Assembly: GCA_001314705.1 (NCBI GenBank) | Contig: LJSU01000018.1 | Location: 1 to 58,301 of the forward strand | Direction: 5' to 3' | DNA length: 58,301 bases | Source: Rhodobacteraceae bacterium HLUCCO07 | Lineage (GTDB): Bacteria > Pseudomonadota > Alphaproteobacteria > Rhodobacterales > Rhodobacteraceae | In this document: one piece after another, positions 1 through 8,242 of the stretch | Position numbering within the stretch: the stretch's first letter is position 1 | How the letters are laid out: each line of letters opens with the position of its first letter | Translations under genes and position numbers: made by a program | Notes under the pieces: model-generated | What the model saw: the letters and a program-made list of their open reading frames with translations, nothing else | The model's database searches: none | Told to the model about the DNA's origin: nothing

Positions 1-1
1 A

Positions 2-1492
2 AAGCCGTCGGCCGGCACCAGCGGCATTCTGCGCTTCGCGGTAACGCTCTCCGAGCCCTCGACCGGCACGGTGACGGTGGACTACCGCACCGTGCAGGGA
101 ACGGCCGAGACCGGAAGCGACTTCACCGGGTTGGACGGCACGCTGACCTTCGAGGCAGGCGAGACCACGAAGTGGATCAACGTCCAGACCCTGCGCGATG
201 ATATCGACGAAACCGACGAGGCGCTGGAGCTGATCCTGTCAGACCCGTCAGGCGCCGTTCTGGCCGGGGGCGCGTCGGAGCTGGCTGCCGTCGGCTGGAT
301 CCTCGACGATGACGGCGCGCCCGAGGATCGGGCGATCTATGCGCCGGATGTGAGCGTTCCCGAAGGCGACAGCGGCACCGCGCCGGCCGTCTTTGATCTT
401 CGGCTGTCGCGGCCTTCGGAAACGGACGTCGATGTCACCTACAACACGGCGGACCTCACCGCCCGGGCGGGCGACGACTACACCGAGAGCTCGGGCACGC
501 TCACCTTCGCACCGGGTCAGACCTCGGCGACGGCCTTCGTTCCGGTGATCGGCAACACGGAGGACGAGCCCTCGTCAAGGGAGTTCCTGCTCAACTTCGC
601 GCCCGACACGTCCCAGGTTTTCAGCGGCACCGGGTTTTCCGCCACCGGCACGATTCTCGACGACGACGTTCCCAATGCGTCGCCGACCGGGTCTGTCGAG
701 ATCGTGGGCGACGCCATCGAGGGAGAGACCCTGACAGCGGATACCAGCACGCTCGAAGATGCCAATGGGCTCGGCACGCTGTCATTCCAGTGGCTGCGCG
801 ACGACACGCCGATTTCCGGCGCCACCTCGTCAAGCTATGAGGCAACGACCGCCGATGTCGGCAACACCTTGCAACTGCGGGTCAGCTACACCGATGGCGA
901 CGGATATTCCGAAAGCGTGACCAGCGAGGCGACGGAACCGGTGGCCGGACCGGACGTGGACATCACGCTCTCGGGCCGGGTATCCGACCTGCAGGGCGAT
1001 GCCATGGACGGGGTCACGCTGAGCTTGCAAGCCGAGGGCCTGCCCGACCAGACCGCCACCAGCGACGCAAGCGGCGCGTTCGATTTCACGCTGGCCGAGG
1101 GAACCGGCGGCCGGCTGGAGGCCACGCGCCCCCTTGAGCCGGCAACCGAACGCGAGATCACGACCGATGATGCGCTCGATGTGCTCCGACTGGCCGTGAA
1201 TCTGGACCCCGGCTTCGGACCGGCGACGCCGCAGAACTACATCGCGGCCGATATCGACGGCGACGCGCGGGTGACCGCCGGGGACGCGCTGGAAATCCTG
1301 CGCACGGCAATCGGATTGGACGGCGACCACGCCCCGCGCTGGGTCTTCCTCGATGCGGAAACCGACTGGGACAGCGTGGTGCAGGACGACGGGAGTATCG
1401 CCTACGAGGAAGGGATCGAATTCGCTCCGTTGTCGGGCGCGGTTGACCTCGCCATGACCGGCATACTGGTCGGCAACATGGAGGCGACATGA
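2..1492 (+). CDS. C-terminal part of large Calx-beta / dockerin-like secreted protein (5' truncated by window)
   Basis: The reading frame is open from the first bases, so the true start lies outside; 496 residues are visible. Two Calx-beta domains are present (fragment residues about 1-104 and 111-222), each ending in an LDDD motif. An Ig-like repeat with QWLRDD and ADVG motifs follows (about 226-314), of the kind common in roseobacter RTX-type exoproteins. A carboxypeptidase-regulatory-like beta domain (about 320-375) precedes a dockerin-like pair of EF-hand-type segments (about 387-440, containing DIDGDARVTAGDALEIL). The acidic, Ca2+-binding, repetitive character indicates an extracellular or surface protein. 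Role in adhesion or matrix is inference. No secretion signal is visible because the N-terminus is missing. Confidence 0.85.
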   Translation, partial: KPSAGTSGILRFAVTLSEPSTGTVTVDYRTVQGTAETGSDFTGLDGTLTFEAGETTKWINVQTLRDDIDETDEALELILSDPSGAVLAGGASELAAVGWILDDDGAPEDRAIYAPDVSVPEGDSGTAPAVFDLRLSRPSETDVDVTYNTADLTARAGDDYTESSGTLTFAPGQTSATAFVPVIGNTEDEPSSREFLLNFAPDTSQVFSGTGFSATGTILDDDVPNASPTGSVEIVGDAIEGETLTADTSTLEDANGLGTLSFQWLRDDTPISGATSSSYEATTADVGNTLQLRVSYTDGDGYSESVTSEATEPVAGPDVDITLSGRVSDLQGDAMDGVTLSLQAEGLPDQTATSDASGAFDFTLAEGTGGRLEATRPLEPATEREITTDDALDVLRLAVNLDPGFGPATPQNYIAADIDGDARVTAGDALEILRTAIGLDGDHAPRWVFLDAETDWDSVVQDDGSIAYEEGIEFAPLSGAVDLAMTGILVGNMEAT

Positions 1493-1547
1493 CAATCCCG
1501 CCAGCGCGTCGTTCGCCAGCCACCTGAAAGGCGCGCGGCACGATCCC

Positions 1548-1576
1548 GTGGAACCGGGGCGAACCGGTTTTTCCAC
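1548..1576 (+). terminator. Putative intrinsic terminator after the Calx-beta gene
   Basis: An AACCGG / CCGGTT stem (1552-1557 with 1564-1569) with a GGCGAA loop is followed directly by Ts. An outer GTGGAA / TTCCAC pair can extend it with a small bulge. It lies about 55 nt after the stop codon and in the gap before the convergent exchanger gene. Confidence 0.5.
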
Positions 1577-1607
1577 AGACGCGGCTTGCCCGGGGGGGGC
1601 CGGACGC

Positions 1608-2654
1608 CTATCCGCCCGTTGCGCCCATGACCTGAAACGTGATGGCGCCGGCATAGACGACAAGGATCGCGATGGTTTCGACGCCGATACCGCCCGGGCC
1701 GTTGCGTTGACGCAGTATCAGCCCGCTCAGGAGTATTCCGGTCATCAGGATCGCCGTAAGGGTCCAGAACTGGTCGCTCACCGTCGCCGCATGGTAGAGC
1801 GAGCCATCGCGATAGGCGATATCGGCCGCGGTCAGGAACAGGGTATCGAAGGTGTTGCCACCGATGATCCCGCCCACGGCCAGTTGCAGCGCGCCGCGGC
1901 GCACCGCCGCGATGGTGGTCACCAGTTCGGGCATCGACGTCACCACGGCCGTCGCCAGCGCCCCCACCAATGTCTCGGAAAGCGCCAGACGGGCCGTGAT
2001 CGAACCGGCGGTCTTTGCGATCGTCCAACCGGCGATCCCCATGAGCAGCATCAGCAGGAGGAAGTGCAGCAAAAGTCGCAGGGTGGTGATCTGACGTGCC
2101 GCCGCGCTCTCGCGTTCCGGCATGTCGTTGCGGGTGTCGCGGGTGTCGACGGGGCGCCACATCGGCATTTCGCGCAAGGCACGGGTCGCGACCAGAGCCC
2201 CGACATAGATCACCGGGATCACCAGCGAGACGGGATGGATGGCAATGACGGTGAACTCGGCCAGGGTGCCCGCCAGAAGCGGCAACGTCAGCAGAACGAT
2301 GAGGGTAATGGCCTGGAAAATGTTGGCCAGATCGGCTGCGGCATGTTCGAGATTGGCCCTGCGATAGGCCACGTCCGCGATCGCCAGAAAGGCCGTCTGG
2401 GCGGCAATGCCGCCGATGCTGTTCGAATAAGCCATCGAGGCCTGACCATCGAGCGCGACAGTGATCGACACGATCGTCCCACTCAAGGAGGTCGCCGCCC
2501 CGAGCAGAACAGCCCCCGCTATCGCTTCGCCGATGCCCATTCGGTCTGCAAGCCGATCCACCAGAGAGGTCATCCGCAGACCGCTCACCAGGACGACAAG
2601 CGCGGCAAGCGTGAAGGCGAACAGCAACGCCGGGATCGGCCAACTTGCAAGCAT
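1608..2654 (-). CDS. Sodium/calcium exchanger (CaCA) family membrane protein
   Basis: A 348-residue integral membrane protein with roughly ten hydrophobic segments in two halves joined by a polar linker (WRPVDTRDTRNDMPERES). The second half holds a good CaCA alpha repeat: TSMPEL followed by GGIIGGNTFDT, the pattern that binds the transported cation in Na+/Ca2+ and K+-dependent exchangers. The first-half repeat is degenerate: SLSGT occupies the place of the PEL glutamate and GGIAAQT that of GxN. The start at 2654 (MLASWPIP) is preferred because the upstream 19 residues are polar and arginine-rich and would disrupt the first membrane helix. Cation specificity cannot be read from sequence. Confidence 0.8.
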   Translation of the reverse strand: MLASWPIPALLFAFTLAALVVLVSGLRMTSLVDRLADRMGIGEAIAGAVLLGAATSLSGTIVSITVALDGQASMAYSNSIGGIAAQTAFLAIADVAYRRANLEHAAADLANIFQAITLIVLLTLPLLAGTLAEFTVIAIHPVSLVIPVIYVGALVATRALREMPMWRPVDTRDTRNDMPERESAAARQITTLRLLLHFLLLMLLMGIAGWTIAKTAGSITARLALSETLVGALATAVVTSMPELVTTIAAVRRGALQLAVGGIIGGNTFDTLFLTAADIAYRDGSLYHAATVSDQFWTLTAILMTGILLSGLILRQRNGPGGIGVETIAILVVYAGAITFQVMGATGG

Positions 2655-3133
2655 GGCGAAAACCTCTCTCTGTCTTGCCCCCACACGAGCCCGCCATGCA
2701 ACGACATGCAAGCACGGCCTGCGCTTTGAGCAGAAAATCGTTGTTTGTCACTTGGAAATCACCGGCCGGAAACAGGATCTTGACACCGGGCTGAAGCGCA
2801 GGACACGACGCAAAGACATGTCGGGTCGAAGTGAATTCGACTGATGCCCGGCGAAAGGCCAGCGCGCAGCCAGGATCGGCAGGCTGGCGACCATTCCAGG
2901 GTTTTGCGAGGAGTCTGAGCACGCGCGACCGCGATGCCGCTGACTCGGACATTCGGTCAATGCGCGCTAACGGAATTCAAGGTCTGGACTGACGAACTGC
3001 TTTGATCTTGGTTTCCTTTGTGGTGCGCCATCGTAAATCGGGTCGCCCGTCCCCATATAGGTAGTACCGAAGCCAAGCATCCCGGTCCGGCATGGACGAG
3101 AAGTTGGCGCCGGAAAATCAAAGGATCGATGAC
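2655..3133. other. Intergenic region without a supported gene
   Basis: 479 bases between the divergent exchanger and the 45-residue small protein gene. Open frames here are short or lie in the shadow of the exchanger and lack family features. It presumably holds promoters for both directions; no clear repeat, RNA or operator was recognised. Confidence 0.5.
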
Positions 3134-3271
3134 ATGTCTTTCAATGACCTGACCGCCAGGGCTGCGGCCGCCATGAAGCCAAAGCCTGCCAAAACCGCTG
3201 AGACCCCCGCCAAGGAGAACGGACCCAAGGCCGCCGGGAACGAAGCGCCGGCGCAACCCAAGACATCTTGA
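3134..3271 (+). CDS. Small Lys/Ala/Pro-rich protein (45 aa), unknown function
   Basis: A 45-residue ORF beginning MSFNDLTARAAAAMKPK and then low-complexity Lys, Ala, Pro and Glu to the end. The first ten residues look like a short amphipathic helix; the rest is probably disordered. No signal peptide or membrane segment. It sits 78 nt upstream of the PAGEYEIETE-family gene on the same strand and may share its transcript. Short length and biased composition make the call tentative; conservation of the N-terminal motif in relatives would decide. Confidence 0.5.
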   Translation: MSFNDLTARAAAAMKPKPAKTAETPAKENGPKAAGNEAPAQPKTS

Positions 3272-3349
3272 GCCGTGCCCAAGCCGCGCCCCCAATACTT
3301 CAATGAGGGGCGCGGATCACCCGCAGCGACAAGGGAAAGAATCACACCA

Positions 3350-3859
3350 ATGGAAGATCTGACGAGCAATACCATTGCGGTCTTTTCCCGACCGTTTACC
3401 GTTCCGGGCTTTGCCGAGACGCTCCCGGCAGGAGAGTACGAGATCGAAACGGAATTGGTTTCACCCCCCGATCAACAGGATCCCGAAGCCTGGAAAGCCT
3501 CCGTCTTGGTGAAGCTTCATCCCCGGATATCGCATCCCGGCCTTGCGCGAACCTTGACGCTTTCCCTGGCCGACCTCGACCATGCACGGGCCAGAGACAA
3601 GCTGACGGGCCGGGCGTTGTCCGACTTTTTCCTCGAGGGGATGCTGGCCGATCCAATGGTGCGCCTCGTGATGAAGGCTGACGGCGTCTCCGAGGCGCAT
3701 TTGCGGCACCTCTACTCGGGACGCCAGACCTCCCAGTCCGACAGGGATATACTGGAACCGAAAACGGAAAGCCAAAGGATACGGGACAATACGTCAATCC
3801 AGGCCGCCGAAAACGAAGGCATGCCTTCGCGCCCGGGAACGTCGCCACCTTTGCAATGA
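3350..3859 (+). CDS. Hypothetical protein, PAGEYEIETE-motif family (paralogue A)
   Basis: 169 residues from an ATG preceded by AAGGGAAAG; an upstream ATG-less extension to 3275 has no ribosome site and was not used. Features are an N-terminal beta-rich part with FSRPFTVPGF and LPAGEYEIETEL, a central WKASVLVKLHPRISHPGLAR block, then helical LADPMVRLVMKADGVSEAHL and a tail with AENEGMP. The gene at 16690 is a clear paralogue sharing these blocks, and the gene at 15773 shares the first block. No membrane segment or signal peptide, so it is probably cytoplasmic. Function unknown; the three copies in one window are the main clue that it belongs to an expanding accessory family. Confidence 0.75.
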   Translation: MEDLTSNTIAVFSRPFTVPGFAETLPAGEYEIETELVSPPDQQDPEAWKASVLVKLHPRISHPGLARTLTLSLADLDHARARDKLTGRALSDFFLEGMLADPMVRLVMKADGVSEAHLRHLYSGRQTSQSDRDILEPKTESQRIRDNTSIQAAENEGMPSRPGTSPPLQ

Positions 3860-4308
3860 TGATCCCGCAGTGCGTGACGCGGCTCCAGAAGGGCACGCGC
3901 AGTGTCGAGAACTCCAGACATGTCTTACGAACAACATGGATACCTGACCGATCATGGCTGGCGTCACCGAACCGGTTTTGCAATCTATTCGTCCCGGGGG
4001 TGTGGGGCTGCCTGGATGACATCGGAAGCACCCGTATGGCTAAGCGCCGCTGCATGAGGTGGTCACCCAAGGGTGTGCACCGAGTAACCGTTTCCGGGTC
4101 GCTGTCCTTGATGACGGATTGAACGGTCCCGGAGTATCATGGGCTGATGGGCAGGATGGCAAAACTCAAGCGCGCCCATGAGACGGAAAGTGCCCCTACG
4201 ATAACCTGGATCAGCAACGTGAATGACGCTTGATGGCATGCTGACCGGGGTTCGGTGTGACGGCCTGGCAGTTCCTGTGCTGGCGACACCTTTGGAAGGA
4301 CACAAACG
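3860..4308. other. Intergenic region without a supported gene
   Basis: About 450 bases between paralogue A and the OmpA-domain lipoprotein. Short open frames on both strands have no recognisable motif or ribosome site. A promoter for the lipoprotein is expected here but no confident boxes were found. Confidence 0.5.
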
Positions 4309-4950
4309 ATGGGTTATCATGGAAAGACAATTGCAATAGGCGTTCTCTCGGTTTCGATCCTTGCGGGATGCACGTATCCTGACGGGACCGCCAATCAAAC
4401 CGGCACAGGTGCCGTCGTCGGTGGCCTGACCGGTGCGGCAGCTGGGCAGGCGATCGGGGGCGACACGCGCGGGGCCGTGATCGGCGGAGCGCTCGGGGCC
4501 GCTATTGGTGGGGCCGCCGGGGCGCACATGGCTGCACAGGAGCGCGAATTGCGACAGTCTCTTGCAGGGAGCGGCGCCGAAATCACGAATACCGGCAACG
4601 ATCTGCGGGTTATCCTGCCCGATTCAGTGACCTTCCGCACCGGCTCATCGGTCGTAGATCCCGGCTTCCGGCCGGCATTGCGGGCGGTTTCGGACAGTTT
4701 GCGCCGCCATCCCAACTCCGCAGTCCGCGTTGTCGGCCATACCGACAATGTCGGGACTGCGGCCTTCAACAATCAACTCAGCCAGGAGCGCGCATTGGCC
4801 GTGGCACGGGTGCTGATCAGCAACGGAACCAGCGCCAACCGGATCGTGGTTTCAGGGCGCGGCTTTTATGAGCCGATCGCCTCCAATACCAGTAGCGCCG
4901 GGCGCGCCGAGAACCGCCGGGTTGAAATCGTGATCACGCCAACAAGCTGA
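4309..4950 (+). CDS. OmpA-domain lipoprotein with glycine-zipper segment
   Basis: 213 residues. The N-terminus is a lipoprotein signal with lipobox LAGC (lipidated Cys about residue 21). Next is a Gly/Ala-rich glycine-zipper stretch (about 33-75, repeated GAxxGG pattern). From about 100 to 213 is an OmpA C-terminal peptidoglycan-binding domain, with VVGHTDNVGTAAFN and ENRRVEIVI, the usual NxxLSxxRA-like helix being NQLSQERALAVARVL. The architecture matches YiaD/Pal-like outer-membrane lipoproteins that hold the envelope to peptidoglycan. The start is supported by GGAAGGA upstream. Confidence 0.88.
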   Translation: MGYHGKTIAIGVLSVSILAGCTYPDGTANQTGTGAVVGGLTGAAAGQAIGGDTRGAVIGGALGAAIGGAAGAHMAAQERELRQSLAGSGAEITNTGNDLRVILPDSVTFRTGSSVVDPGFRPALRAVSDSLRRHPNSAVRVVGHTDNVGTAAFNNQLSQERALAVARVLISNGTSANRIVVSGRGFYEPIASNTSSAGRAENRRVEIVITPTS

Positions 4951-4971
4951 TCCTCTTTGCCTCTTGTTGTC

Positions 4972-5007
4972 ATGGAACGGGCCGGGGTGATCCCGCGCCC
5001 GTTTCAT
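4972..5007 (+). terminator. Strong hairpin after the OmpA lipoprotein, probable terminator
   Basis: ATGGAACGGGC (4972-4982) pairs with GCCCGTTTCAT (4997-5007) with one G-T wobble, and an inner CGGG/CCCG pair continues the stem. It starts 21 nt after the stop codon. There is no long T run, so termination is inferred from position and stem strength. Confidence 0.45.
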
Positions 5008-5279
5008 GCCCTTGGTGACACCGCGCGTGGAAAAAGACCCCAGGCAACAACCTGTATCAGTCCCGACCCCGCGCAACTGGTGCATGTTCAGGGTTGGCGG
5101 CACCGAATCTTGCTGTCGAATGTTGGTACCGAGTAACGGCGAAGTACCGTACCGCCCTAAAAAGCCTCGGATGGCCGATACGGTGCTTCGTCATTTCGGA
5201 CAGATCAGGAAACGACGATTCGCGTTGTGCTCCGGGGACATTGGCGATGCTTCAGATAACAAGCCTTTCCTGAACCGTT
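5008..5279. other. Intergenic region between convergent genes
   Basis: About 270 bases between the lipoprotein hairpin and the stop of the minus-strand Crp/Fnr-type gene. No supported gene, tRNA or repeat was found. Confidence 0.5.
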
Positions 5280-6011
5280 TCAGCGCAGCAATGGCCCGTC
5301 CTGATCCAGATAGTCAAGATCGAAGCCTGCAAGCTCGGTCAGCCGCGGCAGATCGTCGAAATCGACCCGTCCCTTCTGGAACGTCACCAATCCCTCTTCG
5401 CGCAGGTGGCGCAGCACGCGGTTCACATGCACCGCACTCAGCCCCAGCGCGTCAGCCAGATGGTATTGCGTCAACGGGCAGTCAAAACCCGTCTTGTCGC
5501 CGATGCCCACCAGCAGCAGCCTTGCCCCCAGTTCCAACAGAAGATGCGCCATGCGCTCGTCCGCCGAGCGGCGGCCAACGCTGACCAGGTGCTCCACCAC
5601 CATCGCCTCGTCACGCGACGCCGCCCACAGAACGGCCATGGCAAGGCGCGGGGCCGTGGCAAACCCGTCGAAAATATCAGAGGTCAGAACCTCGGAGGCT
5701 TCGATGCAGGTCACGGCTTCGACGGTGTGATCCGTGGTGCGGAACAGGACGCTGCGCAGCCCCAGAAAATCCCCCGGAATCTGGAAATCCACGATCTGCC
5801 GCTCGCCATCGGGCAGAATCTTGTAGGAGCAGGCCCAGCCTTCGGCGAGGATGAAGGCAGACTGGTGCTTTTCGCCTTCATGGATCAGTTCATGCCCCGC
5901 CTGAAACGTCCGCCTGCGCCGGTGAAAGCGGGCAAGCGTTTCAAGATCGTCACCTGACAAGGCGACAAACGCGGATAGTTTTCGCGTCAACGGGCCTTTC
6001 TGGATCAACAT
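5280..6011 (-). CDS. Crp/Fnr-family transcriptional regulator
   Basis: 243 residues starting at MLIQKGPL, chosen because GGAAAG lies just upstream of this ATG rather than the one 33 nt earlier. Residues about 20-140 form a cyclic-nucleotide-binding-type beta barrel (AGHELIHEGEKHQSAFIL, GERQIVDFQIPGDFLGL). Residues about 155-225 are the winged helix with HTH segment YHLADALGLSAVHVNRVL. The N-terminus lacks the cysteine cluster of oxygen-sensing FNR, so it is not a classical FNR and the effector is unknown. It is divergent from the small gene at 6174 and may control its neighbours. Confidence 0.9.
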   Translation of the reverse strand: MLIQKGPLTRKLSAFVALSGDDLETLARFHRRRRTFQAGHELIHEGEKHQSAFILAEGWACSYKILPDGERQIVDFQIPGDFLGLRSVLFRTTDHTVEAVTCIEASEVLTSDIFDGFATAPRLAMAVLWAASRDEAMVVEHLVSVGRRSADERMAHLLLELGARLLLVGIGDKTGFDCPLTQYHLADALGLSAVHVNRVLRHLREEGLVTFQKGRVDFDDLPRLTELAGFDLDYLDQDGPLLR

Positions 6012-6173
6012 GTTTCTTTCCAACTGGGATCGATTGCACGCCACATTCCATTTTGAATAACCGCAAAACTTGTGCCTTACGCTGCTTTGTATCAGCCCAG
6101 TCTAACAGATCGGGCCTATGATCACGAGACGTTCCGATTTACCTCCTCCCTGCAACAGAAAGCGAAACCGCTC

Positions 6174-6407
6174 ATGCCCGTCCTCAACGACATTGCCGGA
6201 ACCGCCGCTCTCTCCATTTGCGAGTCGCTGCTTCTGGCGCTGAATGATCGAAATATCCTGCCGGAAAAAGAGATCGTCGGGATACTTCGCGATGCAGCAG
6301 CAGCACATGAATTCGCCGACCATGTCGACCAGGCAGAAATGCATGCCGCGGTCGCGACACTCATCAACGGGATACTGGCTGGCGGGAACTCCGTGCGCCG
6401 GAGGTGA
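6174..6407 (+). CDS. Small conserved hypothetical protein (77 aa)
   Basis: Predicted start MPVLNDIAG at 6174; a longer frame to 6072 exists but its extra residues look non-coding. The protein is mainly alpha-helical, with an acidic middle (NILPEKEIVGILRDAAAAH) and a C-terminal GGNSVRRR tail that I recall from other small alphaproteobacterial proteins. No signal peptide or membrane helix. It is divergent from the Crp/Fnr-type regulator with about 160 nt between them, so shared promoter control is possible. Function unknown. Confidence 0.6.
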   Translation: MPVLNDIAGTAALSICESLLLALNDRNILPEKEIVGILRDAAAAHEFADHVDQAEMHAAVATLINGILAGGNSVRRR

Positions 6408-6611
6408 AGATGGACTTCGGCCGAACATGGATCGGCCGACATGCCCTTTGACCACGGCGCATTGATACGCGCAGTCCGCCCCCCCGGTCATGTTCGCGGC
6501 CCGCAAACCCATTGCGAAGGCCTGTCGCCACGCACGGGGGAGGCTGTAAAGTCATGAAAAGTAGCCCCGCCGCAAGAGGGACACCACGGCGAGGCCATCG
6601 AAAGGCGAAGC

Positions 6612-6773
6612 TCACCCCTTGCGCAGGGTATCCTTCGCCTTGCCGATTTGCTTCTGAAACTTGCTGTCTGCCTGGCTCGTCTTGCCTTCGGCCGCGCGCG
6701 CCTTGTAATCACTCTGGGGCTTGGCCCCTTTCGATCCGGTGCCGGCGGCCTTCTTCTTTCGGTTCTTTTCCAT
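6612..6773 (-). CDS. Small basic protein (53 aa) in CsbD-like gene cluster
   Basis: A 53-residue ORF starting MEKNRKKKAAGTGSKGAK and ending GKAKDTLRKG. It is extremely Lys/Arg/Ala-rich and hydrophilic. The C-terminal GKAKDTLRKG echoes the FGKVRDTLRTD tail of the CsbD-type gene directly upstream, so it may be a distant or degenerate CsbD relative. Co-directional, about 40 nt after that gene. Likely cytosolic and stress-linked by context only. Confidence 0.55.
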   Translation of the reverse strand: MEKNRKKKAAGTGSKGAKPQSDYKARAAEGKTSQADSKFQKQIGKAKDTLRKG

Positions 6774-6812
6774 GCGTGTCTTCCTTTCGCGGAGATCGTG
6801 AATGGTCGGGTG

Positions 6813-6986
6813 TCAGTCTGTGCGCAGGGTGTCTCTCACCTTCCCAAATGCCTTCTGGATGGCACCTTCGGCCCTCTTGAACTTGCCCTCGGCCTCGAGT
6901 TCGGGGTCGTTGGAAAGCTTGCCGAGGATTTCCTTCGACGATCCCTCGATCTTTTTTGCGCTTCCCCTGATGCGGTCCTTGTCCAT
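6813..6986 (-). CDS. CsbD family stress-response protein
   Basis: 57 residues beginning MDKDRIRGSAKKIEGSSKE, the canonical opening of CsbD proteins, followed by the typical charged helical repeats (LSNDPELEAEGKFKRAEG) and GKVRDTLRTD. The start has AAAGGAG at good spacing; a longer frame upstream is rejected since it overlaps the region before the ribosome site. CsbD proteins are small, hydrophilic, abundant under general stress in many bacteria; their molecular role is not established. It belongs to a minus-strand run with holin-like and DUF883 genes. Confidence 0.88.
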   Translation of the reverse strand: MDKDRIRGSAKKIEGSSKEILGKLSNDPELEAEGKFKRAEGAIQKAFGKVRDTLRTD

Positions 6987-7029
6987 GTTCGGTGCTCCTT
7001 TCCCCGCGACGCCAGTAGCGGCAGGCAAC

Positions 7030-7416
7030 TTACTTTCGCCGCCCCAGCGCAAAAGCAACGACGAAAGCCACGAGCGGCAAGAGTGGAAGCGTTGATCGGG
7101 CGACCGAGGTTGCAAGGGCAAGGTCGGCCTCGGCGCGGCTTTTCGCGTGGGCGATCCGATGCGCCTGCCGTCGGGAAAGCGCGCGACCGATCAGATGGGC
7201 GACCACTGCCAGCAACGCAAAGACTGCGGCAAATACCAACGCCGCCACCGGATAGCCGACCGCCTGGGCAAGCGCCACGAGCCCCGCCGACAGCAGCAGA
7301 CCTGCGGCCACCATCGCGAGGATCGCCTTGGCGAGTCCGGCTTTTGCCCGGTTTCCGATATCCCGCGACGTGGCTTGCAGGATATCCCGCACTGGCTCCC
7401 AAAACGCCAAGGTCAT
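7030..7416 (-). CDS. Phage holin-like / membrane protein with two or more TM segments
   Basis: 128 residues: an amphipathic N-terminal part (EPVRDILQATSRDIGNRAKAG), two adjacent hydrophobic helices (about 30-80), a polar basic segment (RRQAHRIAHAKSRAEAD) and a third hydrophobic helix near the C-terminus ending GRRK. This resembles the YqjE/Holin-X type proteins that are usually encoded beside DUF883/YqjD proteins. Here a DUF883 gene lies immediately upstream with a 6-nt gap, which supports that reading. A membrane-stress role is inferred from the family pair. Confidence 0.7.
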   Translation of the reverse strand: MTLAFWEPVRDILQATSRDIGNRAKAGLAKAILAMVAAGLLLSAGLVALAQAVGYPVAALVFAAVFALLAVVAHLIGRALSRRQAHRIAHAKSRAEADLALATSVARSTLPLLPLVAFVVAFALGRRK

Positions 7417-7422
7417 GTGCGC

Positions 7423-7698
7423 TCAGCCTTTCCGGGCAACCAGACCCAAAAGCAGGCCGATACCGGCGGCGATTCCCACCGCCGCGAGGGGGTGCTGGAT
7501 CACCGTGTTGGTGGCCGTTGTGCGCGCGTCGCGGCTTGTCTGGCTGATCTGGCGACCGGCCTGGCCGATACCCTCGGACACATCGTCTGAAACGGTGGCC
7601 ATCAGTTTCGACACATCCGCCCGCAGGGTTTCGATCTGATGGCTCAGGTCATCTGTATGCGGCGCGTCTTTGCGGGCTGTTGCGTTGGAAGGACTCAT
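7423..7698 (-). CDS. DUF883 (ElaB/YqjD-like) membrane-anchored protein
   Basis: 91 residues. A long helical, coiled-coil-like part (HQIETLRADVSKLMATVSDD to about residue 65) is followed by VIQHPLAAVGIAAGIGLLLG and ends RKG, the conserved C-terminal anchor of the YqjD/ElaB/DUF883 family. E. coli YqjD and ElaB bind ribosomes at the inner membrane in stationary phase; by homology a similar role is possible. The start has GGAGAAAC upstream. It heads the DUF883 / holin-like / CsbD set on the minus strand. Confidence 0.88.
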   Translation of the reverse strand: MSPSNATARKDAPHTDDLSHQIETLRADVSKLMATVSDDVSEGIGQAGRQISQTSRDARTTATNTVIQHPLAAVGIAAGIGLLLGLVARKG

Positions 7699-7814
7699 GG
7701 GGTTTCTCCGAAAAATTCTTGATCGCGCCGGATTGTGCCGGGGCTCACGTCACTTTTGCTTCTGAACGCGCAATTTGGCTGATGCGTGACAGGGCATCAC
7801 AGGCGTCGATCCGG

Positions 7815-7889
7815 TCAACGCAATCCGAGGAAGCCCAGAATGAAAAGGACAATCACGATCAGGCCGACAATGTAGACAATATTGTTCAT
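7815..7889 (-). CDS. 24-residue membrane microprotein
   Basis: An ATG-initiated ORF encoding MNNIVYIVGLIVIVLFILGF and four more residues. It is one continuous hydrophobic helix with a Gly near the middle and an Arg at the end, and a GGTGG-type site lies upstream. Its composition and length resemble tiny single-span proteins found next to DUF883/CsbD genes in alphaproteobacteria. Its size means it would be missed by default gene callers. It is co-directional with the stress set downstream. Confidence 0.6.
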   Translation of the reverse strand: MNNIVYIVGLIVIVLFILGFLGLR

Positions 7890-8242
7890 TCAATTTCCAC
7901 CATTCTGCAGCGGACCGGAGTGCGACCGCATTGATCCGATTAAACCAGTTTTCAGAAAGTGGACCACAACATGGATCAGTTTCGCGCGCGCCACTGAAAA
8001 GCGATCGGTCTTGGGCGAGTGGAAACCACGATCAATCCGTGCCGCGTGAAGCAATTCTTCGAATACTGATTTGCGTAAGCCCGCAATGTGCGCAGCTATG
8101 ACAATCTGACATTCCGCGAGCGAATTTTGGCTCGCAAAGCAGTTATCCAGACATTCGGAAATACATCTGGTGGCCCATGGCGTGGTCTGCCGAACGGATA
8201 TGCATTTCCGAAAAATTCCGGATGACAACAAGGGAAAACACA
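7890..8242. other. Intergenic region between divergent genes
   Basis: About 350 bases between the microprotein and the DUF1236 gene; promoters for both directions are expected. No further gene or RNA was supported. Confidence 0.5.

Noticed and set aside
1402-2952. 516-residue minus-strand frame overlapping the exchanger
   Set aside because: Other frame of the exchanger gene; Arg-rich and lacking the CaCA motifs found in the chosen frame.
7931-7944. TTGATCCGATTAAA as a possible FNR box
   Set aside because: The second half-site differs from ATCAA at two positions, so it is far weaker than the boxes at 37615 and 41372.
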